From Torreya grandis (lineage: Eukaryota > Streptophyta > Pinopsida > Cupressales > Taxaceae), in NCBI GenBank assembly GCA_037957365.1, contig JARHVA010003528.1, positions 861,001 through 925,000 of the forward strand: a DNA stretch of 64,000 bases, in the 5' to 3' direction. The translations under genes were made by a program, and so were the position numbers. Position 1 is the stretch's first letter; each line of letters opens with the position of its first letter. A model generated the notes under the pieces. That model saw only the letters and a program-made list of their open reading frames with translations. It ran no database searches and was not told the DNA's origin. Below, in pieces: positions 45,978 through 57,545 of this stretch.

Positions 45978-46973
45978 TGTCAACCCTTGATCAAGCATCT
46001 TTGTCTTTGTCAACAATGGTGGCAAACTCCTCTAATATCTCAAGAACACTCCATAAAACCTAGGCTCATGATTCCAAATCACTAAACTAGCCTATCAATG
46101 AATAATTCAAACAAAATCAATGATCAAATACAATGTATGTTGGAAGCAATTTAACATTATAACTTTGCAATATACATGGTTTGTTTTTCATGTACATGGC
46201 CTTTATATTTATAGATTTTTAAGATTGGTCAGGATCAACCATGACCATCCATCTCAAGATTGAGATGTGTGGTCATGGATAATCCCAATATTTGAAATTA
46301 AATACATAAATATATTCAAGATAAATAAACATTAAAGAGGCATGGGAGGCATTATCTAGGCATGGGTGACCCATAATCCTGATATTTATGGCATTTATGG
46401 CCTAGGGGTGTCTTCCCAAGAAATGATTTCATCTAATGATGCAATTAATATGAATCAATTTTCAAAAATAAATATTCAACAAATCTCATGGCAAATCCAC
46501 TTAAGATCTTGATTTGGATTAATTATAGTTAAACAAGGTTAATCAACATGTGTGCAATTATTTGAAAATTGGCCCTCAATTAATCAAAATGGTCAGAAAG
46601 TCATATTATTGGGTTGTAATTTGACTAGAGAGGAACTAGAAGGTGATGTTAGATGCATTGGATCTGTATTCCTATTTAGGATGTTTCCAACACCAAATAA
46701 CAAAGGTACATGATATGTACCAATAAATTATAAGAAAAGACTAATCTAAAGCACTAAATGGAAAAATTATCATTTTGACTCAAAATGATCTAATCAAAGT
46801 TAGTTGGCCCATAAAATGCATTGCCATATTCAGAGATACATTGACCTAAACTATCAATTGTAAGTGACAAGTTTGAACCATTTAAGGCATTTTATGGATT
46901 TTGACCTAAAATGTGCATTTGAGTGCAATTCAAGTAAGATTGACAATTTCAACACAAATGGTGTTAGGAATTG
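45978..46973 (-). repeat. Element E 5-prime LTR (right copy)
   Basis: Starts (plus) TGTCAACCCTTGATCAAGC and ends GGATGTCTACA. Pairs with 31557-32561. Similarity may reach about 16 bp further left, so the border is approximate. Confidence 0.83.
46202..46278 (-). promoter_or_regulatory. LTR palindrome and TATA box (element E, 5-prime LTR)
   Basis: Minus strand: CCATGACCACACATCTC, loop AATCTT, GAGATGGATGGTCATGG at 46278-46240, a nearly perfect hairpin. About 20 nt further is AAAATCTATAAATATAAAGG, a good TATA box. This is the most regular of the four copies. Transcription would start about 30 nt past the TATA box. Confidence 0.65.
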
Positions 46974-49251
46974 GATGTCTACAAAACCAATATTTTTTCT
47001 TTAAAAGTGCCCCTTCATTCCCCCACCAACCATGGTTCTTATGCAATAAATATTTTAGCCTTCCATGGAAAAAGTCTTAAGTATAGAATATACAAAGAGC
47101 TTATTCAACTCTGGAAGAAAGTGTATAATATATCTAACATGTGGTTCTCATAAAAAATAAAACTAAGATTCCTTTGTATAAGAATAGGTCAAAACTATGT
47201 ATTCCAAGATGTAAATATTAAAAACCCTATGCCACCAAACATAAAAAACACATTTAAAAGGTGCTCCCAACTATGCTAGATCTCATTGATTCTATAGTGC
47301 CTAAATTATCTTTCATCTATGGTTTCTTGACTAGTCTTGAGCATAGGTCATAATACAAGCATAGAGGTTAACATGTACCTCTACAAAGAATGTCTCATAT
47401 AATGATTTTTACAAAAAATAATTGACATATGAATGTGTAGAGATTCTCGGTTTGATAAATAGTACTAAAAAATTATCCTCAACATTATTAATCCATCATT
47501 CAATATTCTCAAGTGAAAATAATTTGAGCATTTTCCATCATTATGCAAGTAAGTGTTATGGATCTCGACAATGGAACCAAAATGTTAGGGTTGTTTTATT
47601 TTCTTGAGCATAAATTTCCTTAGGCACATGTTGAAATAACTAAAAACCCAACATGTTGGTGCCTTGGCATTTCACACAAGAATGATTTTTCATGCACTCA
47701 CCTAAATCATGCAATAAGGGACTAGTTTCCATTATTTTTATCATGCAAGGGTGTACTATTTTACATGGGTGCTTAGACACAGACACATTACTCAATGATT
47801 AATAAGGAAAATAAATAAATGGTAACTATGAACCTAAACTCAATTATATCAACAATAACATAAAGACAACCAACAACATTATATCCATAGTCATAATAAC
47901 AATATTAAATTAACACAAGTTCCATTCATCATATTTATAAGTGATTTAAAGATTACATAATTCCAGTGTATAATACAACTCACTCATATAACTCTATTAA
48001 TAATATCTTAGTATAATAATAATAACCTCAATCACATCAACAACAAAAATAATGTAACAAAGTTTTATCCATGGGTATTTAGACGTGGTTTTTCCTAACC
48101 AAGTAGTTATAACACCAACGATCATCAACACGCTTGAGTCATCACAACCAATTACATTTATTTCCTAAAGACCTAAGCCTTTATGCCCCTATATTCTCTC
48201 TTTAGTGCTAGATCCTTCTCATTGAGTGCCTATCTTCCCATGGGATGGTTCTAGATTCATGCTTGACTTAGTCACTTTCATCCTTGTGAATCTTTCCCTA
48301 ACTGTCTCCTACTTTCTATGCTCTCCCAAAGTCTTTTGCTAAGTTCTAAGTCCTTAATTATCAATTTATTTATTTATTATGCACATTTATTCTAACTTGG
48401 TCCTCTTGTGCCATGGACTCCTTCACCATGGTCTTCTCCTATGTTGTGATCTTCTACATTGTGCCTCTGCACACCGATTATTACAAAAAGAACTTAGCCA
48501 AAATTTGGGGTCCAATAATACTATACATAATGTGGAAATATTTTTTTAGGTTTTATGAGGTCTCTTTGGGTTTTACAAACAAAATGTGGTTTTCGTTAAT
48601 TTTCAAAAATATTTTTTATTGCTAATATTGGTTTGTTCACATTGGACTCTACCACTATTGTACCAAGATTTTATTTTTTTTAAATTATGGTTTTTCAAGT
48701 CATATAACTCATTTGATATTATTTTTTACCTATCTGCCCCCTTTAAAATCCACCATTATTATTTCCCTCCATTATTTAACACTTGGAATTCATTTTGAGG
48801 CATTAGTGTTTTGGGTTTGTCATTGTCATGGAATGATTATGATTGAAGCATTGACTATTTATAAATTGGCCTTACATTCACATTATATGATTCCAATAGA
48901 AGCATTAGATTTACACAATTCATCCATCAATGGCCTCTTCAGTGTTTCACCACCTTATGACCCTCTCAAAAATCATCTCCATCCTCTACCACTAAAATAC
49001 CATTATTTATTTCAAAAAGTTATTTTTTATTTTTGAATCAAGCTAAAATGTATAAAAAATTGAAATCATATCAATCTTATAGCATGGTGGCATGGCTATT
49101 GAAATTTTTATAAGACCTCCCACCCATGAAGTCAAGGGGTCAAGCCCTTCCTCTTTTAGAAATTAGTTTTATAAAGTTGAAGGAATGTTTTTGTAAGTGG
49201 TGGTTAAGTGGTGGTTTATTTTGGATATGGTGGGAAATTTGTTTGTAAGGC
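46974..49251. other. AT-rich region, nothing recognised
   Basis: About 2.3 kb with short, low-complexity open frames only. By position it may include the 5-prime end of element H beyond the insertion of E, but I found no LTR, coding or repeat match to prove it. Confidence 0.45.
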
Positions 49252-49321
49252 AGGGGCGGGGGGCAAGGGGGGGGTGGGGTTGGGGGGGGTTGGGGTGTTG
49301 GGGGGGTGTTGTTTCAGGGGG
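49252..49321 (+). repeat. G-run cluster with G-quadruplex potential
   Basis: At least eight runs of four or more G within 70 bp (for example GGGGGGCAAGGGGGGGGTGG), in strong contrast to the AT-rich surroundings. A C-rich stretch, CACCCCCCCACCCC at 49441-49454, lies about 120 bp downstream and could pair with it. Confidence 0.85.
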
Positions 49322-49454
49322 TAATCATTGTTAAATGATAAGGCATTTATTCTTAGTGTCACTTATTTTCTAGCATCACAAAATTATTTTAGATATCATT
49401 ATGTCAAAACTAGAGGATGGGACCTAGACTGAGAGGTGATCACCCCCCCACCCC

Positions 49455-51240
49455 AAACACAATTTTTTTTCTTTCTCTATCAAAAAAATATGTTTAAATC
49501 CATATATTATACCTATGAACTATGTCTTATAAGTCATTTTTTTGAAACTACATGTTTTTTCACATTCTACACAATCATACAATCTATTTGCCTAGAAAAG
49601 AGCATTATATTTTTTCACCTTATGAAGGGAACCTAATTGGGAATCATTATGAAGACCCTATTGAGGATTTAATTTGTCTAATTTCACATGGAACCTTTCT
49701 ATTAGGACTCCTAAATATTTTAAATGTTTTTCAAGTAGAAGAATTTTGGCCACTCGTGTAGATAATTCATTAGTTATTTGTGTTTTTAGACACTTTGACA
49801 TGATGGTAATTTCTTGTGACTTTAGGCATCCCCAACATTAGATTATCTTTATGTGTTTGAATTAAAAGAGTTTGGTCCACTCATTTAGGATGTTTTTATA
49901 TTGTTGTGAATTTCTTCACCATATTGAGTAGTCAGTGGTTAGCTTAACCTTCCAATTATACTCATGCAATTTATTTTGAGACAATTGAGGCCCTTATATA
50001 TGTGTCTCATTAATTTTATAGGATATAATTTTTTTTTTGAAAATAATAAAATTTAGTTGCATGTGGGTTTTCTTTGTTTTAACATAATAATGAGTGTGGT
50101 TTCATTAAATATACATGGGTATCTTATAAGCCACCTTGATTTCTAGAACCCATATGAGGATTGTAGTATGTCTCACTATAGATAAATTTTTTGGGAGCAA
50201 TCTTATATTTTTCAAAACTTTCATTGATAGTATTATTATTTTCATGTTTTGACTGACATTTGGTATCCCAAGCATTGATGAAGATTAAAAATTACCCACA
50301 GGTATCCATTTTTCATGGTTTTAAAATTACCATGGTATTTTAGTGTGCTAAGTAATAGATTCATGCCACTCTTTAAAATATCATTAGTTTTTAAGTGTTT
50401 AATTAATATCTACATAGTACCATTTTAGTGTGGATCATGCCACCTTGTAGTTGTGTGAAACACACCACTATTTTGGATCATCACCTACTTCATTACTTCA
50501 CCATCATCTCATATGTGACATCCATTGTTATTACCATCTTCAAAATTGAAGGGGAAAGACACACTTTTTTAATCAAAATTTAGTTAATCATATCTGAGCC
50601 AATATTATTTTGTGGTATCAAAGTTCAAAACTATTCATAAGACAGCCATATTTGATGTATTTTACCCATGTATTATAGTTAGAAGGAACATGTAGCCTTA
50701 TTTAAATACCTAGATTTAAGGAATCTAATTTTGATTCATTCCATTGGAGGATTCATCAAATTCATCAGTCATCTACAACAACTTGAATAATTCTTTTTTA
50801 TCTATTATTGTACATGAGTACCTCATTAGGCCTAATTTCTAACACCCATACTTATGAGATAAATATGTAGATTTAAGAGGTATTTATCCTCACATATGTA
50901 GATTTAAGAGATATTTATCCTCACATATGTGAGAAGGTGAGGTATAACTTAGGGAATGATCCAATCCAACCCTTCACTCAATCAATAATAATATCTCACT
51001 AATAACTTTATTTTATTATATAAGGACTTTTTATCCTTATGGAAATTTATATTAGAGCTTAGATTCATCTCTAGATTTGATGGAGATGTAGACTAATAGA
51101 GAGTTATGTTTTAGTGCAATCATTGTTTGTTGCACACATGTACATTATATATTTCATTAGTGTACTATATTGCATTTTTTTTTGTGAACATTTTTCTCTA
51201 TTTTTAGTACATATGTGTGTAATATTTCACCAAGGATTTT
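49455..51240. other. AT-rich region, possibly the 5-prime end of element G
   Basis: No coding match. A TATA-like stretch, TTTATTATATAAGG, near 51013 lies about 700 bp before the first recognisable protein of element G. This could be its LTR promoter, but no second LTR is visible in the window. Confidence 0.35.
50863..50924. repeat. 31 bp tandem duplication
   Basis: ATATGTAGATTTAAGAGG and what follows to CCTCAC is repeated once with a single base difference, at 50863-50893 and 50894-50924. Confidence 0.9.
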
Positions 51241-52112
51241 TCCTAGGCCTTATTCAATTTTAATATGACTTGAGAGATATGTTAAATTCAATAATTTCTA
51301 AAATAATATGGTAAGAAAACACTAGAATAGAGGACTGTTTTCATAAAATAGAAGTTAACACTTATCAAAATAAGAATCATGCCCCGAGAGAAATATTTAA
51401 TTCTTTAATAGGAAGAGGGTATTATTTAAGAGGAATGAGATACTAGGGTAAAATAAATTGTATAGAATTCATGGTTTATTTTTTTGAGTGTATAGATGTT
51501 TTGCATATAACATTTGAATTCCTAAAATCATTTTAAAACAATAGTATATGAAAATAGGGAATAAATTAGTCTACATAAGTGGATGAGGAGAGTGTTGCAT
51601 CACTTAATCTCATGGAATAACTATAAATTGGATGAGTGATTGTGATGAAGATAGAGTTACTAAACTATCCAAGGAGAAGAATGAACCAGTGCAAAGAAAT
51701 AATATTTTTGGACCATGTCATATCTAAAAGTAAGTATTATAAGGCTATTTTTTATAGTGATAGCATGGATAATTATATATCTAATGGGATGGTAGAGAAT
51801 ATTTGGTGAAATAAATTATACATCCCAATCCATATAAGATGAATTGGTTACAAAAGTGAAATTTTAGATTTGATCATATGGGGATTAGTTTTTATATTAC
51901 ATTATGCCCATGGATGTAGGTAATGTGTTTTTAGGTAGACCATGTAATTTTGATATAAAGTTATTGTAATATGGTAGATAAAACACCTACACAAATATTA
52001 ATGATGGGAGGGGATTTACATTGAACCCATTAAAGGGCTAAGTATAATAAGTAGAAAATAGTCCTAAAGTGTTGTTAGTTTCCATGAAACATTTTTCATA
52101 AATAGGCATTTA
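51241..52112 (+). pseudogene. Element G: end of gag and protease (broken)
   Basis: The plus strand near 51755-51910 reads FYSDSMDNYISNGMVENIW, matching the gypsy protease active site (family D-S-G, here S-D-S), then a cognate of the HPNPYK segment. PMDVGNVFLGRPCNFDIKLL at 51909-51968 is the protease end, then NTYTNINDGRGFTLNPLKG and, in the linker, SPKVLLVSMKHFS. Upstream (51241-51700) no clear gag motif remains. The frame is broken off by element F and resumes at 61664 with RT. The type fits plant chromovirus-like gypsy elements. Confidence 0.78.
52108..52112. repeat. Target-site duplication of element F (ATTTA)
   Basis: ATTTA at 52108-52112 and again at 61664-61668, directly after the right LTR. 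The left LTR appears to have lost its first four bases (TGTA), since it begins GAATAGG where the right one begins TGTAGAATAAT. Confidence 0.65.
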
Positions 52113-53299
52113 GAATAGGAATTCGACTCAATAGAGGATGGTTAGTTTGGTGTTAGTTCCAAAATGAAATTAGAATTGAAATAAACACACTAGCATAACA
52201 TATTTAGGCCTAGTTACTAGGGGATCTTAGTTAACAAAAAATGAATGGAAAACATAACTAAAAAGCAAAATAAACATTCCTTGGATGCTCCAAAATGCTT
52301 GTTGTAGTGGCTTGCTCAGTTTGTGGTCATGAAGTCTGCATCAATGGAATCTTGGCTACCTCCATCTCTCCTTGGCACCTTATGTCTTTAGCTTGGCTTG
52401 GCTTGGCTCAATATTTAGAAATTATAACATTAATTTACATAAAGATTTGGAATAAATATAGCATTATAAATTTGGCATGTGAGAGCTTAAAATTTAATAG
52501 GCAAAGCCTCATATTTATATATTTTTGGAATGGTTTGAGGCTCAACCATGACCATCCATCTCAAGATTGATATGTGTGACCATGAATAAATCAAAGTATT
52601 AAATTAATTATACAAATATCCACATTAATATTTTGAATAGAGGGGCATTAAATAGGCATAGAGGATCTTAATGAGGCATGAAAGACCCATAATCTTGATA
52701 TTTTATGCATTTATGGCTTATGGATGCCACCTCATATGATGATGTCACTTAATGATATAGTTAATAAAAATCAAATTTCAATAAATATTTATTCAATAAG
52801 TTTCATGTAAAATTAAATTAATGCCCTAATTTGGTTTAATTATCATAAAACATGATTAATAAACTTTGGTGTAAATTTTGACCCTTGGTGCACAAATTAA
52901 TCAAATTGGTCAAAATGTCTTGTTATTGGATCAAAATTTGACTAGATTGAAATTGGGAGTTGATGTTAGAAGCATTGGAACAATATTCTGATTTAGGATG
53001 TTTTCAACACAAAATTAAAAAAGGCACATGTCTCATGTACGAGATTTGATAGAAAAGAGATCTCCAAAGCACCTAGTTGAAAAAATGGCATTTTAACTCA
53101 AAATGATCTAATCAAAGTTAGCTAGCCCATAAATTGCATAGCCCCATTTAAGGATACCTTGGTCAAAATTTGAAATTGAATATATAAATGTCAAATATTT
53201 TAATATTTATTAGTGTTTTTAGGCCAAATTGTAAATTTTGGGGAAAATTAGTCAAAAGCTTGATTGGAGGTTATTAGTGGTCAATTTTAGGTGTCTACA
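52113..53299 (-). repeat. Element F 3-prime LTR (left copy)
   Basis: Pairs with 60467-61663. Shared strings include AATAAACACACTAGCATAAC and GGCTACCTCCATCTCTCC. It ends GGTGTCTACA. The inner half also matches the element E LTRs. A decayed purine tract (minus strand AAATATGGGCAAAC) follows at 53300-53313. Confidence 0.85.
52511..52584 (-). promoter_or_regulatory. LTR palindrome and TATA box (element F, left LTR)
   Basis: The palindrome (plus strand CATGACCATCCATCTC, loop AAGATT, then GATATGTGTGACCATG) lies at 52548-52584, with AAAAATATATAAATATGAG on the minus strand at 52527-52509. Confidence 0.58.
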
Positions 53300-53313
53300 G
53301 TTTGCCCATATTT

Positions 53314-55750
53314 GGGAAGACATTGTAAGCTATAATCATAGTAACATCTTCTCAAATAATAATAAATGCCATATATGACAAAAATAAGATGATAATTAAA
53401 GAACAAAGCTCTAAATGGTTTTGGGAAGCTTATGGTGATGCCCCTTCGAGGGAGTGGCTGTCACATTTGTTGATGGATGATCCCTCAAAAAGAAGAAAGA
53501 AGAAAGGGTAGAATGAACCCATGGTTGGGATTAATCCAAATGATAAAATGCTTGCATGCATTGATTTAAAAGGTACTAATTTGACCAAAGGTAGTTATAA
53601 TTGGGAATAAAAGTCAAAATAATGATTTTTCCATAGGTAGTTATAATCACTAAGAGGACCTAGATTGGCTAAAGATGATTGTGCCCTAGTTAGGGCTGAT
53701 TAGCAAGAATAACTCAAGGATATAACTTGGAATACAAATTAAAGATGAGTGAGCATAAATTGATGAAAGAGATGTATAAAGGAATGAGATTTATCAATAG
53801 AAAATGATTCAATTATACCTACTAATGAGGAGATGCTCATCATTATTAGTAATGATATAACTAGAATGTCCAATGGGTTAATTTGATCAAGGGTGGGATG
53901 GAAGGATTTTTCAAGGTGCCAAGGAGAAAATTTTATAGCCTTATTAATTATAGACCCTTTTGAAGCTATTTTTTGTTGTAACATGTGATGGTAGGCATCA
54001 TGATATAGTACCATGAAGACTTGGCCAAAATATGCATAAGGACTGACTCTCAATCTAATAAACACTCAAAAATAATGCATCAATGATAAAACCCATGATG
54101 ATAATGTTGACATATGAATATGGATAGAATTAAGAATAATGTGTGTAAGGAATCACCTAATACATACATATAGACTGAGTCAAAGCAATAGTATCAAAAT
54201 CAAACAAATAGGTAAGCAAACACACAAACATATGCAAATCACTCAAATAGATAAATAACTTAAGCAAACAAATAGAAATCCTGAAAACAAAAGCAAAATA
54301 AAGCATCCTAATAATGACCATGCCACAGTAGGGTGGATTGAGGATAACTAACTAGGCTTAGACAAGACAAATATTTTTGGATTTTTGAAATGTTATGAAT
54401 GTTTTTTGTATTTTAAGTTATCTCAACTCATTAAAGAATGATAAGATACCTACTCATGAATCAATGAGAGTGTTTGGATTAGTATATTTGTAAAATGATG
54501 AGAGAATATGAAAAGGGGGGCTGAGGTGACCTTAACATGAATTGAGCATGGCCCACATAGTCCTAAAATTACCTCAATTTATATTTATTCCATCCACACA
54601 AAAGTCAAGAAAACACCAACTAGGTCCCAATAAGTTCTCAAATCTGGCAAATAGCTAGTCAAATGAAAACAACAATGGTAAGGAGATGTGGCAATGCATG
54701 GTAAACAAGTGTTACCCTTAGTTTTCCCATAGGTAGTTATAAATAGGATATAATAGAATATGTAAATGATAATAATTTTCTCATAGGTAGTTATAATTAG
54801 TAGTAAGACTAATGAGACACTGATTTTCCCATAGATGGTTATAATCAAGATCACATAAACAAACTTGATATAGGATGGAAAATGAAAGATATCTTACCAG
54901 ATCAATTATCACACTACTTTCATAGACTGTCATTGTGAAAATTAATTTGATTGATTATTGAAACCTAATTGAAATCCCTTCATAAGAGGTGTAGGAATAA
55001 CCAAAGTAACCAAGATAAAAATAAGATTGGATAGGATGACTAAAAATAGGCTTTGGCCTAGGTAGGAATGGAATGATAGGATGGTATAGTATTACTAAGG
55101 ATAATGATGGTTTGATAGATTGGATAAAATGGTAAGAGGATTGGTATAAATCTAGATATAATGCCAAGAGGGTTTCCCCCAAGTGATGGGGTGACTGACA
55201 AGGATATGTGACAATGGTATAAGGATATGTAACAACTATCAATGGCATATGACAAATGAAATGGTATGGTACATGTTTTTGGCTTGGGTGATTGTGGGTG
55301 ATTGTTGGTTTTTTATGTGTTTAGCTTAGGTATGGTAAAATGGCATATGATTTTATTATTCCTACTAAACTAGAGAATTACCTTCTAATCAACAAATGAT
55401 ATAAATAGAGTAATCAATCATGTTAATTGTTATCCCATACCTTGTCTATATAGTTACTCTATCAAGAAATGGATATAGATTTGGTTGTCATGAATGCTTT
55501 TGTGATCTTCATTGGTCATTAATTTTGATTCTTTCAAGTTTTGAGACAAGGTATCCTTATAGCCTCTGCAAAAGAAAGTGTGACGATGGATGGTAAATAG
55601 GGAAAAATAATGGATGGTAGGTCTATTTTTGAAATGGAATGGTAGATGATAATATAATGTATAATGGTGGGGAAACAAATAAATATTGGGATGTTTAGTC
55701 ACATGTAATTTTGATGATGCCATATTTGACATAATTTTGGATGTGGTGGG
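53314..55750. other. Element F 3-prime non-coding region
   Basis: Matches the non-coding tail of element E in blocks (for example near 53680 and 55174). It holds the dispersed CCATAGGTAGTTATAAT motif, listed separately. Open frames on the minus strand are low in complexity and not supported as genes. Confidence 0.6.
53590..54850 (-). repeat. Dispersed TTTTCCCATAGGTAGTTATA motif
   Basis: Copies near 53590 (partial), 53629, 54722, 54777 and 54831, plus a partial copy near 56763. The three at 54720-54850 form a tandem array of about 55 bp period. The minus strand reads ATTATAACTACCTATGGGAA. Confidence 0.75.
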
Positions 55751-57039
55751 GCTGAAGACTTCTAATATTCTCTTGTTAGGATCACCAGATTTTTCTATTA
55801 TTTGATCTTGAAAGTAGTTACCATCTAATTAGGCTATAGATTGGAAGATATTTTGATTTTATCTTTGATATTATCTTCATTAAGAATTGAAGAACTTTTG
55901 TGCTCAACTATCAGTGCCTCAATGAGGTTTTCACCAATGAAGTTTTATTGATTGTTCCATAATGCCTTTGAGAAGGTTTCACTAAAGAACATTGAATTTT
56001 GACTTTGATTATCTTTTAGAACTTCTAAAAATGTTTCACAAGAGGATGTAGAGTTTGAACTTTGCTTATCCCCTAGTGCCTCTAAAAAAGTTTCACTAGG
56101 AGTGTGTTCTTCTGCTACATGAATGTGGTCTTAGACTCCTTATTCTTTTTCAACTACTATGTCACCATGGATGAAGTTCAAAAAGGTGTGATTCTATTGG
56201 TCGCAATTGGCACTTATGAGAGATGTAATGTCATTAAAATGTATATATTGGTTAGTGGTAATGGAATGGGGAGAGGCTGCATAATCCTCATAGAATAAAT
56301 TGGGATAACTTATGTCGAAGCTAAAATGCTCATCCTCAAAAACTATAGAAGGATCACAAATGTATTCAAATTGATTTATGAGGCATATGTAACCAATGTT
56401 GTAATAAACATAAGATTATTCTTCTTTTGAATCTAATTTTGACTCAACAAACTTTGAATTTAATTTTGAGATTGATGTTAATTCTGATTTTGATGCTAAA
56501 TTTGATGTTGATTCAATAATAAAACCTGACTCTAACTCTAATTCTTCATCTGATAGGTATTATATTACAATAATGTGTTGTTTAATGTTTGGTATTATAC
56601 AAGTGATGTGCTATAATGGCATAATAGGCTCCAAAAAAATTAGTTTGTCAAAGTGAGACTCCTCTAGGATGGTTAAAAAGTCAAGAGACAACTCCTCAGA
56701 GACTAGTTTGTCAATATGAGGCTCTTGAAAAAAAGGCATATGTTTGAGGTAATGATTTACCCAAAGGTAGTTATAATAATTATGAAGTGTCTTAGTAAAG
56801 ACTATCTCATCAAAGTGAGACTCTTCAACAACTAGTATAGGATTAATAGGCAATTCATCACAGGTTGACTTATCACAAGTGATTATTTTGACAAAAACAT
56901 CTTGGATTGGTTAGTTCTCTTGGCCTTCATTTCCAATGAGTTTTAAAATACCAATTTTGAACATATATTGGTCTTTAAATGATCTGATGGGTTGAGGTTT
57001 GGATAGAATTGGTACTGGAGGAGGAATGGTATATGGTTA
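55751..57039 (-). pseudogene. Element F: repeat-rich coding relic, function unknown
   Basis: The minus-strand open frame at 56853-56611 contains repeated VVEESHFDEIVF, QEPHIDKLVSEE and LEESHFDKLIF units. Further on, near 55919, there is similarity to the protease-RT spacer of element E (GCCTCAATGAGGTTTTCACC). Probably a polyprotein linker left after loss of the enzymes. Confidence 0.45.
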
Positions 57040-57545
57040 GATAATGGTTAGGCATTATGGATCTTGAGTGCTCACATGAGCCAAAGGATGAAATAATGAA
57101 ATGGTAATGATAGGGTGGTGTGGAGATTGGTTTATTGCATAAGCTAAAGGATTAGGTCTTAGAATGATGAAGGGGAACTATGGAGCTTGATTGTTCACAC
57201 AAGATAAAGGATGAGGTCTCAAAATAGAAATGGTATGGCATTGTAGATCTTTATTGATCATACAAGATAAGGGATGAGGTCTTGGTATATAAAAGGTTGG
57301 GTATTATGGATATTGATTGTTCACACAAGCCAAGGGATGAGGTCTTGGTATAGAAATGGTTCGGTGTTGTGGAGCCTGATTTCTCACACAAGCCAAAGGA
57401 TGACATATCAAAATGGTATGGTATTCCTTGGATATTATGGATCTTGGTAGCTCATATAATCCAAAGGAGGGGTATAGGTAGCTGATGATCAAATAATAAA
57501 AAGACATTATGGAGCTTGATTACTTGCACAAGCTAAAGCATCCAA
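57040..57545 (-). repeat. Tandem repeat encoding RPHPLACVNNQ-type units
   Basis: About eight imperfect units of about 60 bp (plus strand TCACACAAGCCAAGGGATGA). On the minus strand they read IPRPHPLACVNNQ, IPRPHPLSCMINK, LRPHPLSCVNNQ, LRPNPLAYAINQ and so on. The best part is open at 57507-57304. By position it may be the gag region, like the RGTFHPN repeat of element E. Confidence 0.8.

Larger units (their letters stand above)
31557..46973 (-). mobile_element. Element E: Tat-type Ty3/gypsy retrotransposon, nearly complete
   Basis: About 15.4 kb with LTRs 31557-32561 and 45978-46973. The minus-strand order is 5-prime leader of about 3 kb, gag, protease, RT, RNase H, second archaeal-type RNase H, integrase, then about 2.9 kb of non-coding DNA and a purine tract. 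Two RNase H domains are the mark of the Tat lineage. Every coding part has stops or lost catalytic residues. LTR left borders are uncertain by about 20 bp, and I could not find a clear target duplication. The left flank is gag of element H; the right flank is not recognised. Confidence 0.85.

Noticed and set aside
49252..49321. G-run as telomeric repeat
   Set aside because: There is no TTTAGGG unit or regular period.
54585..55255. Minus-strand open frames in the F tail as small membrane proteins
   Set aside because: Their hydrophobic look comes from AT-rich repeats (the CCATAGGTAGTTATA motif reads IITTYGK); no start context or conservation supports them.
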